This document shows, in pieces, positions 47,341-58,584 of a stretch of DNA of 64,000 nucleotides. The position numbers and the translations under genes were made by a program. The DNA is taken from NCBI GenBank assembly GCA_964019695.1, contig OZ026515.1, forward strand, positions 77,057,144-77,121,143, written 5' to 3'. The notes under the pieces were generated by a model. It was not told where the DNA came from, made no database searches, and was given only the letters and a program-made list of their open reading frames with translations. Source of the DNA: Loripinus fragilis. Lineage: Eukaryota; Mollusca; Bivalvia; Lucinida; Lucinidae. Every line of letters starts with the position of its first letter. Position 1 is the stretch's first letter.

Positions 47341-49880
47341 ACACTCCCTGAAATCCATCCCCTAGCCCTAAAAGCTCAAATAACCCGTCTTTTGTGATGA
47401 TATACGAGTTTCATTATATTGGTCCGGGCTATTGTGAGCCTGTGGTACTTTCCGCTGTGTATGTTTGTTTACCATGTATAATCACAACACTGGGCTATCG
47501 TCATGATCAGAAATTTTTATCTAATTTAAACAACCATTGTTTTAGGAGGTGGTGAATGGTCAGACTCAGCGGATAAAAGGCTTAAAAGGACTTGGTTCTT
47601 TTTATTAAAATTGAAAAAAACTTTTATACACACTGCTTTAAATTTTCAATGGTCAGATTAAATTTCTTAAATGATATTTTTTTTATCTCATTTACACTCC
47701 ATTGATTATTTAAAAAAAACAATATAAAATAGACTTTATATGTATCGATTCCTGATCTTTGCACCCTTACTTACTTTAATTTAACCTGAATGTCGCCCGG
47801 TAAAGTTTGTTCTGACCTGTTTCTGGCTGAAAACGTCTTATGAATTTGAATTCATATTGTAAGTAATAATTGTTTGATACATTTTTTCACTAAGTTAGGC
47901 TGTTTTTTTCACTAATTCATGCTAGCGACGCTCTACACGCCAGACCAATATAGCTAGTCAGACCAGCTAAACATGCTACCCATTGAGCTATCACAGTAAA
48001 TTTGAGCTAAGTATGCATTGCACATATTTACCCTGAATTCATTATCATCAACCCTAACAACCTATGTCACAGACTACGTCACAGAAGACGACTTCGGTTG
48101 CTAAATTTGTAAAGTGTGTTGTAAAGTCAATTCAATTCAGTGATGAAATGAGCGTGATCATTTGTATTAATGGTGTTATGTTCAACAAAGACTTGAGGTA
48201 GATATGGTATATATGTTCCGAACTGAAAAGATATCGAGAAACACATGAACCAAATAATTTAATAACACAGAAAGCATAGTCGCACTAATTGGTCGTGGTG
48301 TATTCCGTACATATAGACCTTTAATAAAAGGATTTAAAGTAAACCTTGTCCTTGAACATTGATTTCTTTGGTTGGGTAAAGAGTTAAAATATAGAAAAAA
48401 CAAGCAGAAGAAATGATAATTAAGTACACCAATCTCTCACATATGTCCAGTAGATGTCATCAAAATAGTACACGAACTCGCTTCCTGTGTGCTTATATTA
48501 ATAAAGGGGGGGGGGAGTCAGAGAAAGTGTTTGCTGAGCCAATTACCTTACTTGTGTGCTTATTATATGAACTGTGATATGAGATTTCAACAATGTGGTA
48601 TGTGCGACAAGCAAAGCCTCACATCAGCATACGCAGAGTCTGTTCAGAGCCTTTGCAAGTCGCTTGAATATTCAATCAGTGTTAAGCTGAACATCATTTG
48701 GAGTTTCTAAGCTTAAAAGTAGGCTGCACAGGCTCGTCTGAGTCTACACTTGTATTGTCAAAATGCCACATTGTGTGAAATCACATGTCGTGGCAATCAG
48801 AACTGCTTTGGCCAATTCCGTGTAATTCCGCGGAATCAAACCTGGGATGTACATCCAGAATCTACTTTGATAATGTAACGCTGACGTCACAGAAACCAGG
48901 CCAACACAATAACGACTGTGATCGCATTTAAACAAACGGTTATCAATGAAGTTTATGTGTTTTTTCTACAGCGTTATTTTTATCGAAAAAATACATAAAC
49001 TTAATTTATTCTGCCAATTAAACTTTTCAGGTAATCAGAAAAAACGGATTTTAATAGGGCTGAATCCACATGCTACACAACTAATTTTCCTTACGCCCGT
49101 TCAGGTTAACAAAATGGACCTTTTTTGTATATAAAACTATGCATAATACGTACATCCAAGGCTTGATTAGATTTTCGAATTGTGCCAAATTTTCCTGATA
49201 GATGTCGCAGCACATATGTCTTTGTATGTGTTTTAATGCCTCTTCCTTATGATGTAAACTGTTGGTCTGTGATCTGTGGTTGTGACATTTCTTTATCATA
49301 CTTACTTGTTGGAGGTGGTGGGAGTCTGGAGCTCAATATTGTGAGTCAGGAAAAAAACATACCCAATATACCTTCATATCTAGTTAGCTAGGGTGGTTTC
49401 CAGTAAAATACAGTAGGTAGTGTAAGCTGTGACAAGAATGTGTGTAAGTGCATGTAGGGTTAAGTCAGATAACTTTGGACATCATGTAAATTGGGACATA
49501 CATTTGCAAACAGTGGAAATCCACGGCTCATTGTGATTTACACTGTTTGCTTAGTTAATTTATTTCTTTGTTCAAATAATTAAATTATGAAACAAACAAG
49601 GTCGCTGTCCGAACTTACCTGGTGGCCGAAGTTACCTGATTTTACCCTATACCTAGGTCATCAATGGTTGATTAAGCGATATGTACCAACGTTTCATGAG
49701 CTTCTTCATCAAAATGTAAAAAAAAATTATATTATCTAAATCTATGTACACATGTATATTCAGCATCAAAGAAATGTTACCGGGTAGTTGATCAAACAAT
49801 TTATTTGATGCATTTAATGCAGAATAAAGTTTGGTTAATTATCTGGTAATGCATGGACGCAGAGTTAATTTGTTCTTTAC
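47341..49880. other. No gene recognised; small hairpin at 49507-49552
   Basis: Large-intron sequence. GCAAACAGTGGAAATCCACG and TGATTTACACTGTTTGC form a 46-bp hairpin. A G-run lies at about 48506-48516. The minus frame 48744-48935 has scattered Cys but no LU or ShKT spacing. Confidence 0.45.
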
Positions 49881-49977
49881 CTGCTATGCAAAGATGCCTG
49901 TTACATCCTGGCGAATGACAACATTCATTGCACACCTGTACATTTCTTTTACCAAACTGTTGCAGTAAATCACATTT
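49881..49977 (-). CDS. LU-domain exon C (last third of second Ly6/uPAR domain)
   Basis: This 97-bp exon runs from phase 0 to phase 1. Its acceptor is CCTATTTCAG and its donor is GTAAAG. It encodes KCDLLQQFGKRNVQV followed by CNECCHSPGCNRHLC, the C-x2-CC-x4-CN-x3-C closing motif that is also seen in the exon at 56773-56875. Outside the cysteines the two C exons are quite different, so the domain duplication is old. Its last G joins AT of the ShKT exon at 29717-29899 to make Asp, so the frame is open across the 20-kb intron. A further LU or other module could lie in that intron unseen. Confidence 0.84.
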
Positions 49978-50074
49978 CTGAAATAGGAAACATAAACTAT
50001 ACTTTGAATCAGCAACCATGGAGCTCCTGGGAAAATCCCCAATCCCCATAAACTTAAAATGTAAAAATTATTGT

Positions 50075-51195
50075 GACCACTCTAGAGCATTGACTTTGTA
50101 ACAAGGACAAATGTAAAAGTGAATGCGTTTGAATTTAGGCCACACACCACAAAGGGCTACTGAGTTGACTGCCCTTGAGCGTCTTTAAAACGATGTACAT
50201 GTATATTGTTGTAACCCCTCTAGAGCACTCACTTTGTAACAAGGACAACTGTAAAAGTAAATGTGTTTGAATTTGGGCCACACATTACCAGGGGCTACTG
50301 AGATGACTGCCTTTGAGCGTCTTAAAAACGATCTACATGTTTATTGTTGTGACCCCACTAATGCCTTCATTTCTAATGGGAGACAGCAGTCAGTTTTCTC
50401 CCTTGACTACTCTCTCAGAACAACTAGGTCCAAATAGTTGGGTCTCCTCGGTTTTTATCCCTGCTTTTATTGCAAATATTGGAAAACATTTTTTCTTAAA
50501 ATATGACTCAGAATATTCCAAATCAATTTAAAACTTCTTATTTTATAATCTTTTCAACATTTTTACTCATTTAATGCTTATCAGCATCTCTTAATTGGCA
50601 CAGCTGTCAAAATAATTACACTTATTTATCACCTAATCACCATTATGACCCTATGATAAAGGCAGAGGATTTCAAATGGTTGGACCGGGTTTATCATTTG
50701 TTCCACCTCGGTAGTTACCTGTGTTTATCAGGGGCATTAACTGACTGCTTTTTGCCATTGGATCGCTTCTATTTTTGCAGGTAACAAGGACAATTATAAA
50801 AGTGTTAATGAGTTGAAATTCCAGTCAGATCTGACCTTGGACTGTGGAGTTAGCTGCCTTGGAAATATCCATAGACTTACAAAGGGAGAAATCTTGTGAC
50901 CACTCAAGCGCATTCATTCTTAATTTAATATTCAGCCGTCTTGTAGGTAACCAGGACATACATAAAAGCGTGGACGAGTGATTTTTACTCAGATCCCTAC
51001 ACTGACCACGTAGTTAGCTGCCCTTGAGCGTCTGCCCTTGAATTTCCCCAGGTTTTCTCAACCATTTGTATTCATATAATTTTAATAAAATACAGATAAG
51101 TAGAACTGGTATAATATCTTGAGTGTTTGAATTTAGGCCTGATTGCCGTTTCAACGTCAAAGTTACCGGCCTTTGAGCATCGTAAAATATGGCGT
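50075..51195. repeat. Tandem repeat, about 140-bp unit, at least 2 close and 3 diverged copies
   Basis: 50080-50215 and 50216-50355 are close copies (CTCTAGAGCA..TGACTTTGTAACAAGGACAA, GGCTACTGAG, GACTGCC(C/T)TTGAGCGTCTT). Diverged units with GGTAAC(A/C)AGGACA, TAAAAG(T/C)G and GTTAGCTGCC(C)TTG are at about 50780, 50945 and 51120. It lies inside the intron between LU exons B and C. Confidence 0.75.
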
Positions 51196-51491
51196 TTCAA
51201 AACATTCAGCTGGCTCTCAGGTAAACGATCGTTACCCATTGGGCTCCTTGTTTAAAACGCAAAACAGGGGTCAACGGTATCTATAACATCCAATTTTAAA
51301 ACTGAATAAGACCTCAATTGATCGATTAAATAAGGGATGTGTTTTATCTATAAGCAGCAAATATATTTGACTACTGGTTAGCACTAACTTTTTGATTAAG
51401 TTTTTTTTCTGTAAGATGAAAACATATGTTAAAAAATATATGTGTGTTTTGCTGTATTAGCTCACTATAAAAAGGAATTTAACAAACTTAC

Positions 51492-51563
51492 TGCTTTTGT
51501 TTCACATCCTAAATCAAACCGCATCTCCAGTTGATCGTTAGCATATTCTTTTACGATGCATTG
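51492..51563 (-). CDS. LU-domain exon B (middle third of second Ly6/uPAR domain)
   Basis: This 72-bp exon is phase 0 at both ends, with acceptor ATTATTTCAG and donor GTAAGT. It encodes 24 residues beginning QCIVKEYANDQ and ending RFDLGCETKA, with the second finger's Cys and the 'GC' that follows a hydrophobic/aromatic strand. It is too short to show as a long open reading frame and was found by searching for the missing piece between exons A (53353-53450) and C (49881-49977). Length, phase and motif match the upstream B exon at 63731-63802, which makes a chance match unlikely. Confidence 0.82.
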
Positions 51564-53352
51564 CTGAAATAATAAAATGTTTACAAGATTAAAGAACGCA
51601 TAGTAAATAAAAAAAAATATTCAGATTATACATTTACACATTAGATTGCATTGCTAAAGTAAATCTACTCAAAGCCAGTACTATTGGTTTATACACTTAA
51701 GGACTTTGAAAATGCATCTCCCAGATTAAATCCTTTATTTCCCAAACCCTGAGAATGTCAGCGAGAAATCATAGTCTGACCAGCTTGTAGTGTAAAGAAA
51801 ATTCGGGTTGAAAATTTACTCTAAGGTTTTGAAAAAGTATCCGTTTTAAGACCGAGTGGTCGCTTTTTTTAAGGACACAAAGCTGCAGGTTAACACGTGT
51901 TACATACAAGTTAACACGTGTTAGTTTTGATTCCTTACGTAATAGGTTTGCGTCCTGGGCTTCTCTCACGGTTGAAAATTCATCCTTAAACGATTCGAAA
52001 TGAATTGACAGTTCGATATGATCAAATTTACAGCCCTTTAAAGATAGCCACATACCCCACTCATCCTGATTAATATAGTTTATCAATAAAATTCAACAAC
52101 TTAGGCTATTCCAAGTTTCAATTTTTTACGTCCGGTTTTGTTGGAAGGGGCTAAAGGCATACACAAGTGACAGATTGTGCATGGATTACGTTAGTATCAC
52201 GTGCCTTTTGAATTGTGCAAATGACGTTAACGTAAATTTTTAAGACGTTCTCGATCACATGACAGCAGATTTCCTGCCATGATTTACATCAAAACGTCTT
52301 CCCCGCATGATATTCAATGTATGTAGTCTATATTAGTAATGAAAGCATGCATAAAGGTATCTTATGGAGATGTTTCTAAAAAGGAGCTGTAAATTGATGT
52401 TCAAATTTGACGTTTACGTATTTTCGAAATATTGAAGTTATCAATTCCTTTTTAAATAGAAAAAGAATATAAACTCTCTCGCTGATATGGTTTCATACAC
52501 GCCACAGTTTAAACACAAAATTAATCTAAAAGCTTCAACTGACTGTGCAGAAAGGTGCTGGATGCTGTATGTACCCATGTGACGTCATCAGCAGAGTCGT
52601 GTGATGCAGTCTAATTAACGACTGATTCATACCAATTCTGGGTTGCATATTAAAACCGTGAGTAACTTTTTAATCGCATATACGGTTTGCAAGTAAAGTG
52701 CAAAAATATGGTGATGTGTTTAAAAGTCCTCTAGTATATGTTTAATTTCGTTATGTCTTGTAATTGTTAACGTATAAAATTATGTCTCATCATTATGTAC
52801 ACCAGTAATACTAAACTACATTAGCGACTCTGTTCAGATCATTGAAAAGATAAATTATCACATGAAATTGCGTCTGGGAGTGATATAACGCCATGCAATA
52901 AAATCGATAAACCACTAGTATATTTTCAGATTTCGAAACGTTACGTAATGACGTTCATTATAACGTTGCTTAAAAGATGTCAATATATTGACGTTTTCAC
53001 GCCAAAATGCAATTTTTGATTAATTTTGATGCCATGTGATAAACATAATCTAACATTCGTGCTCCTGTATTATTGAATTTATTAAAAGAGATAAAATGCG
53101 AGGTTTGCCAAGCATCGTAACTCTTTTTAGCATGTACGAAAGAGAAATAAATTGCTCGCCAAGCGTCCTTTTTTATCTTTTTTTCCCAACTCTTTTAAAG
53201 AATTCCATAAAACTTGATCACTCATGTAGGATCCTCTTTTTTATATAATTGATGTGATTGATGCTGATTTCTGATAAAAAAAAAAGTTGGTCCTGAGGAC
53301 TGTGGAACGTCAACTTAATATAGCTATCACCTTGTGTTTGACCAGAACATAC
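51564..53352. other. Intron between LU exons A and B; no other gene recognised
   Basis: It contains two TAACACGTGTTA palindromes near 51892 and 51912 and a 105-codon minus frame (51769-52086) with no recognised domain or initiating context. GTGACGTCATCA occurs near 52579. Confidence 0.45.
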
Positions 53353-53450
53353 CTCCCCAGCAGCACATGTTACTCTGTTCTGACATCCAAGTGGGTCTGC
53401 CACATCCTTACATTGATAGCAATGGACACCTTGGTCAGGTAGCGCTGTGC
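53353..53450 (-). CDS. LU-domain exon A (first third of second Ly6/uPAR domain)
   Basis: This 98-bp exon starts in phase 1 after TTGCAG and ends in phase 0 at a GTATGT donor. After a short linker it encodes HCYQCKDVADPLGCQNRVTC. The HCYQC opening and the later spaced cysteines are the standard start of a Ly6/uPAR fold (first finger and first disulfides). It fits in frame between the upstream C exon at 56773-56875 and the B exon at 51492-51563. The phase-1 start at a domain border is the usual arrangement for shuffled extracellular modules. The unspliced reading frame continues past the donor, but that tail has no LU features and is taken as intron. Confidence 0.85.
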
Positions 53451-54000
53451 CTGCAATGGAGAACTGCCACAATGGAAATAACTTCCCTTTGCTTCCAGCG
53501 TAAGCAGCTTTTTTAAGTTTTACTTATAACAAAATTCAGAAATACATGTACCATCAGAGTGTCATATTTGTCTTGACATTTTGGATGACCAGCATATTGT
53601 ATAACATAGTTTTTCGAATTTTACCTCCTTGAACCTCTATTTTAAACATACTAAAAGTAAGACAAGCTCTTAGAATAGAACATTTGATTATTTTCTTGTT
53701 TTTTTTCAGAATGTAATCTTCTACAACCCTATTATTATACTGACACATGGCTTATGACAAGTGTCATCCAAAGATGTTTGTGATTACAAAGAGCATAAAA
53801 ACCCTTCCAGAGTAATTTAAATAGAACAATTATATTTTATATACTTAGCTACTAAAGAAACCTGACACATACTGTGTGACCAATTTGTTGGTAGTAAATG
53901 AATACGATGTATACTTGTCTTTCCATTGCTTAAAGTTGAACAAAGGTAGACTAAGATGCACTCAGATTATTTGAAAAGATGAACTAATTGCAGACGTCAG
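53451..54000. other. Intron sequence; no gene recognised
   Basis: AT-rich with no repeat structure noted. Confidence 0.4.
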
Positions 54001-54020
54001 CTATCCAAACGTCACGTAAC

Positions 54021-54042
54021 CCATATATATATATATCGTAAC

Positions 54043-54093
<51 letters not shown>
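54021..54093. repeat. (AT)n microsatellite, interrupted
   Basis: Two AT tracts separated by CGTAACCC, abutting the SINE dimer on its left. Confidence 0.92.
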
Positions 54094-54097
<4 letters not shown>

Positions 54098-54670
54098 GGG
54101 ATATAGTGAATCAACTGAGCCGATAGATGCTGTAATTTTTTTGCCTCTAGCGAGATTCGAACCCACGACCTCGGCAACACCGCCTAGCACTACACCAGAC
54201 ATCAACGCTACCAACTGCGCCACTGAGTCATCCCCGAAAAAGGATGTACAGGAAGCGCTGATATTTATGACGACTGATGCAGTACACGTCGTATATTGGT
54301 TCTTTTTCAATGGATGGCATCTATTTCGTTCGCAAGTGAAAGCCTGATGGATCCAAGGATACAAGTGAAATTAGATAAATATCAGAAGTGCGGAAATATA
54401 ATTTCACAAACATCATTACTTTCGAGCTACACAGGATCAGAAACTGATGCAGATTCAGACAGTAGATAAATACAGAGGGATATAGTGAATCAACTGAGCC
54501 GATAGATGCTGTAAATTTTTTGCCTCTAGCGAGATTCGAACCCACGACCTCGGCAACACCGCCTAGCACTACACCATACATTGACGCTACCAACTGCGCC
54601 ACTGAGACATCCCCAAAAAAGGATATTCAGGAAGCGCTGATATTGACGACGCCTGATGCAGTACAGAAAT
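54093..54670 (-). mobile_element. tRNA-headed SINE, dimeric copy 2 (full unit plus head)
   Basis: Unit 1 is about 54093-54460 and unit 2 (partial) about 54463-54670, both minus, with box A CTCAGTGGCGCAGTTGGTAG and box B GGTCGTGGGTTCGAATCTCG better preserved than at 13056-13660. The break point between units and the truncation of the second unit match the other locus. It is flanked on both sides by (AT)n. Confidence 0.82.
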
Positions 54671-54822
<152 letters not shown>

Positions 54823-54973
54823 CTGCAAGTACAAAAGGAATCAAGCAAAATCACAAGAAAGAGACAAATAAATTAAGTTCTGATTCTTGTAAATGCATTC
54901 TCTTACAATTATTTCTGACTCCGAGTCATTTCAGTTTCTAGAATTGCTTATACAAAGGAAAAAATACTGCCGT

Positions 54974-55243
54974 TTAGACAACGTCGAAAGCACATCTTAA
55001 GAAAAACGATATCATACGCCACAACAAGAAATTGCAAATATTTAAAATGCACTTTTGTCTGTACTGGTAGTAGCCTTGCATACATGAAAAAAGTTTTTTC
55101 AACTCAGTAGTGGTACATGAACTAGAAGTAACAATAAAGCGTGACATATATGGTCTTTCATGAAGTTTAGGTGGAAACGAGTCATGCTCCTCATCATCAA
55201 ATATACCAAACTTAGCAGCCATAAGATACCTATCAATGACCAC
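54974..55243 (-). pseudogene. Penelope-like reverse transcriptase fragment
   Basis: The minus frame has PPKLHERPYMSRFIVTSSSC and TTTELKKLFSC, matching the LPKLHK..Y(K/M).RFI(A/V)..SSCTTTEL block next to the same motif at about 11520-11640. Upstream (DEEHDSFP) is diverged and downstream homology is lost within about 40 codons, so only this RT core fragment remains. It lies in an intron of the LU/ShKT gene, in the same orientation. Confidence 0.65.
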
Positions 55244-55459
55244 TCCTCAAATAGTTATGCTCGTAGGTTTGGTGCAGCTTTATTAATCTGTATGCACATG
55301 GTGCTCTGGTAAATACGAGTGGGGTTATTCCAACGCATATAAAGATATACAAAGCAAATATACTCAAACAAAAAAGTTATGTCCGCTTTACGTTAATAGC
55401 TTTCGATTCTAAATATATGCACATTTTCCATTCAGATATTCACATTACAAGTTTTGATC

Positions 55460-56415
55460 ATTTAGCAAATAAAATTCATTGGGTAATCATTTGAGCCGCA
55501 GACAACGCAGCGAACACCAGTACCTTTAAAATCGATAGTCACAACATCAATAGTTTGTGAGTCTGTCATAATCCGGAACCGTTCAGGTAATTTAAACATA
55601 ACTGAGCAAACTCTGTGGTAAGATGGTATGCATGTTAGCTGTATATTGCTTTTACGGCCACATGCATTTAATCTTACGTTCTGTGACGTCACAAAACATC
55701 GATTACGATCATGCGCGAAGACACTCAGAAAAGTCATTGTAAGTCCAATATTTTGATGATCAACAGAATCGGACGAATTTGAATATCTGTTTCGTCATTA
55801 TAGCAATTTAACATTAATTAAGACCATTCAGCATCAAAACAATTGATAATGGCAATTCTCTGATGGTTTATTTGTGGAGTAGGGGTGGGTATAAACCACA
55901 GCTTTAGTGAACGTCGGTGGCCGATATCTGCAATAGTTTATTTATTTCTCTTCTGTGTAATTGTTGTAATACACAAACACATCAAATTAAAACAAAAACG
56001 GTGTGAAAATGATGTAAGGCTAAGGAGATTTGGAAGTTCTTAAATCGTTATTTGTTTAATTCAAAGGGAGATAATTTTGTAATTTGAAGGTTTTGGGCTG
56101 TAATTTAGCTCGTTTAATGGGCAGTTTTGGGGATGTTAGTTGTTTTCTCATCGTTGGATGTTCCTGGCTACCAATTAACGTAAAATTGATCACATTTTGA
56201 CTACTACCTTCCTGTTGATAATGGAAAAAAGCTGTTTTCACATTAGGTTCAATAATCCTTCCATATAAGAAGATAAAATCAAATGATTACCATTTTTTGT
56301 GTGTCGGACGTTTGGAAATCATTTTGTTTTTTGTTTTTTTGTTCCGACATCTTAACACGATCCAAAAATTAGGGGACCATAAAAACGGACGTTTCTTTTT
56401 CGTTTCCAACAATAT
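55460..56415 (-). repeat. Unknown element G, copy 2 (minus)
   Basis: Inverted partner of 44505-45415. The minus frame 55462-55737 (91 codons) includes HRVCSVMFKLPERFRIMTDS and DFKGTGVRCVVCGSNDYP, longer and more intact than in copy 1. A second small minus frame (56056-56241) ends in LQNYLPLN, whose stop region is aligned with ACCTCCCTTTGA of copy 1. No domain is recognised. Confidence 0.75.
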
Positions 56416-56772
56416 AGCAGATAAAGTTACTAAAACTAATTTAGAGTCAAATTACATTTTTTCTACAATGTTTTAAATTGCATATGCATTGGCAGCCATT
56501 ATATGGCGTTGAGTGCTTACATAATTGTACAGCAAACTATCAATTTGCACTTACCAGTTGGATAAAACATGAGCCTACTTTTTATGTTTTTTTCTTCTTT
56601 AATTTATTCAAACAAATATGTGCTAAAAATACCTGCGATACTTCTATCTAGGTGTTACAACTGCGAGAAATGTACATACAAGTTATATGAATCATGTGCA
56701 GATATTTGAAGATTTCATATCTTGTTTTTATACATATTTTAATTATCTTGATGTTACTCCTTAAAGACTTAC
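56416..56772. other. Intron sequence; no gene recognised
   Basis: The frame of LU exon C continues past its donor into this stretch (to 56648) but loses any LU pattern. Confidence 0.45.
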
Positions 56773-56875
56773 CATTTGGGTGTGCACAAAGTTCCTTGTT
56801 GCAGAGGTCTGTCCCACAGCATCCTTCACAAAGATTAAGCTCACTTCTTTTTCCACGAGCAACCAGTTGACAAAT
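56773..56875 (-). CDS. LU-domain exon C (last third of first visible Ly6/uPAR domain)
   Basis: This 103-bp exon runs from phase 0 to phase 1. Its acceptor is CATTTTCAG and its donor is GTAAGT. It encodes 34 codons plus one base and contains LCEGCCGTDLCNKELC, close to the CCxxDLCN signature that closes three-finger (Ly6/uPAR/LU) domains. There are six cysteines in the order C..., C-x2-CC-x4-CN-x3-C. Compared with the common ten-cysteine LU pattern, one Cys two residues before the CC and one after the CN are extra, and both are also present in the second C exon (49881-49977). The final G plus GC from the next exon makes Gly, so the reading frame continues into exon A of the second domain. Confidence 0.85.
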
Positions 56876-57142
56876 CTGAAAATGGTAATCACAAACTTTC
56901 AAACTTTCATGGGTTTCATTGTGGAACTTTGAAACTATTAGAGAGCCACTGCAGAAGCCTAAATGGCAGAAACAAGCTAGTCTGGCCCAGGAAATATGCA
57001 CACTCTAGTTTCAGTTCTTTGGTGCAGTCTTTGCTTCCAAAGTATACACTTTACAGAACATATTTCAAACTAGTCATTAACAATCAATGTTTGACATATG
57101 ACCAAACAATAACTGGGTGCTATGGTTTTCTTTATAACAAGC

Positions 57143-57448
57143 CATGGGCGGATCCAGAGGGGGGGACAGGGGGTCCAGACCCCCCCTCCCTGAAAAATTA
57201 CAAAAATAAGGCGGTTTTAGCAATACTGGTCCGGCTTCCATGAAAAAGCACATAAAGCTACCAAGCTAGCATTCAATGTTGGACCATCATCAGCACGCCA
57301 GGGAAACGCCATTTAAATGACGTTTCGCTGGCGGGCCGATGATGGCCCGCTTATAGTGGTATTTGGATAAGTCCGCCCCTGATTAACGGGCGGACTCTAA
57401 ACGTTGTCAAACTTGGACCCCCTCTGACCAAAATTCCTGGATCCGCGC
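57143..57448. mobile_element. Family F element with nested GCGAAA hairpin, copy 3
   Basis: The outer ends CATGGGCGGATCCAGAGGGG and CCTGGATCCGCGCATG are inverted. Inside are GCCAGGGAAACGCCATTTAA and ATGACGTTTCGCTGGCGGGC (hairpin), TAGTGGTATTTGGATAAG and AACGGGCGGACTC. Outer repeat and nested hairpin both recur at 29360-29585. Confidence 0.7.
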
Positions 57449-57544
57449 ATGCAAGCAACGCAGTGAAGGCCAAGAACTATTAAAGTGTTAGTTTCACAAA
57501 TGGCATAGTCAGATTAAAATATCATTTTTGGCGTCATAAGTGAA

Positions 57545-57795
57545 TTATAAAATAGTATATGAGTATGATCAGGAAATACCACAAACACAAACTGCAGACA
57601 AGCCCGTGGCATCGTGACAATAGAAAGACAAACAAAGCAAAGCAACCAGCTCTCTCTACCCCATCAAGATGATTGCAAAACTAGAATGCACACAAAGTAA
57701 CGCACAACAAAACATAGAACGATTACAGAATTCCACAATGGGAATAACAATAACCAACGGATCACAACTACAGAACCACCGCCTTAAAGAGCTAC
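57545..57795 (-). repeat. Dispersed repeat family B, copy
   Basis: GATCAGGAAATACCACAAAC, AAAGCAACCAGCTCTCTCTA, AATGCACACAAAGTAACGCA, GGGAATAACAATAACCAACG and AACCACCGCCTTAAAGAGC. Confidence 0.68.
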
Positions 57796-57796
57796 G

Positions 57797-58294
57797 TGTA
57801 TTAAGGGGCTTTTTTGCCCCCCCCCCACCCCCTATGAGGCTAAAATATTAAAATTGTTTTTTTCACGCATTTGTTCTTTTTTGTTTATTAGAACAATAAC
57901 CAGAGTGTAAAAGTCTCAAGTTACTTTGACTTTTACCATTGCTATGGTAACAAAAATGGCCACCAAAATGGGTTGAAAATATGAAATTGACCATTTTGGA
58001 GCAAAATTGGAGAAGTTTGACACTCTTTGGTATTTAGCTGTGCTGGTACCTAATTCTTAAACAAATAGGTCTCCAAAAGCCTTAAATTCGGTCAAAAATG
58101 GCAATTTGTCTGTTTTAAGCATATTTTGTCAGCCATTTTTGTTACCATAGCAACGGTAAAATTTAAACAAATGCCGAAATTTACACTTCAGTTATTCTTC
58201 TAATAATCCAATCGAAAGAACTTGGTGAAAAGCAATTGTCAGTTTTTGGCTCTAGAGGAGGCCAAAATAGCCCCTTAATGCACGTACCCCTTAG
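57797..58294. mobile_element. MITE/hairpin element, about 0.5 kb, inserted in family B
   Basis: TATTAAGGGGCTTTTTTGCC (left) is inverted as GGCCAAAATAGCCCCTTAAT (right). Inner arms TTTACCATTGCTATGGTAAC..AAAAATGGC (57932) and GCCATTTTTGTTACCATAGC (58133) are also inverted. No coding content. Confidence 0.75.
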
Positions 58295-58560
58295 ACGCAC
58301 AAGTCATAGTGAACACGCTTCAAAGAAGGCAAAGCCGGCCCGGCGTTGCCTTGCAAACTGCGTGACGTCAGCGTTTTCAATGACTTTATTCGAGTCGTCA
58401 TGATTTAATCTAAACGCAAACTGCTTAAACACTGCAAACCCCTGGTTATTTTGGTCAGTAAAATAAAGTTAAGCCACCAAGACGCTTCAGCTGCTGTGAT
58501 TTCTGATGCGTTGATTCTGTTGTGGTTTATTATTGCTCCCTTAGTTTGTAGGTTTTCGTC
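58295..58560. other. Non-repetitive flank
   Basis: GC is slightly higher (GGCAAAGCCGGCCCGGCGTTG, GTGACGTCAGCG). The overlapping frames on both strands at 58405-58636 are not supported as a gene. Confidence 0.35.
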
Positions 58561-58584
58561 GGTTCTTGTTTTGCTGTGCAATCT

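Noticed and set aside
48744..48935. Minus-strand frame with CDHSRYC and TTCDFTQC, considered as an LU exon
   Set aside because: No phase-compatible acceptor/donor pair and no CC-x4-CN or Y..GC motif.
51769..52086. 105-codon minus-strand frame in an LU intron
   Set aside because: No recognised domain, no cysteine pattern, and flanks lack convincing splice signals in the frame. Kept only as a note.
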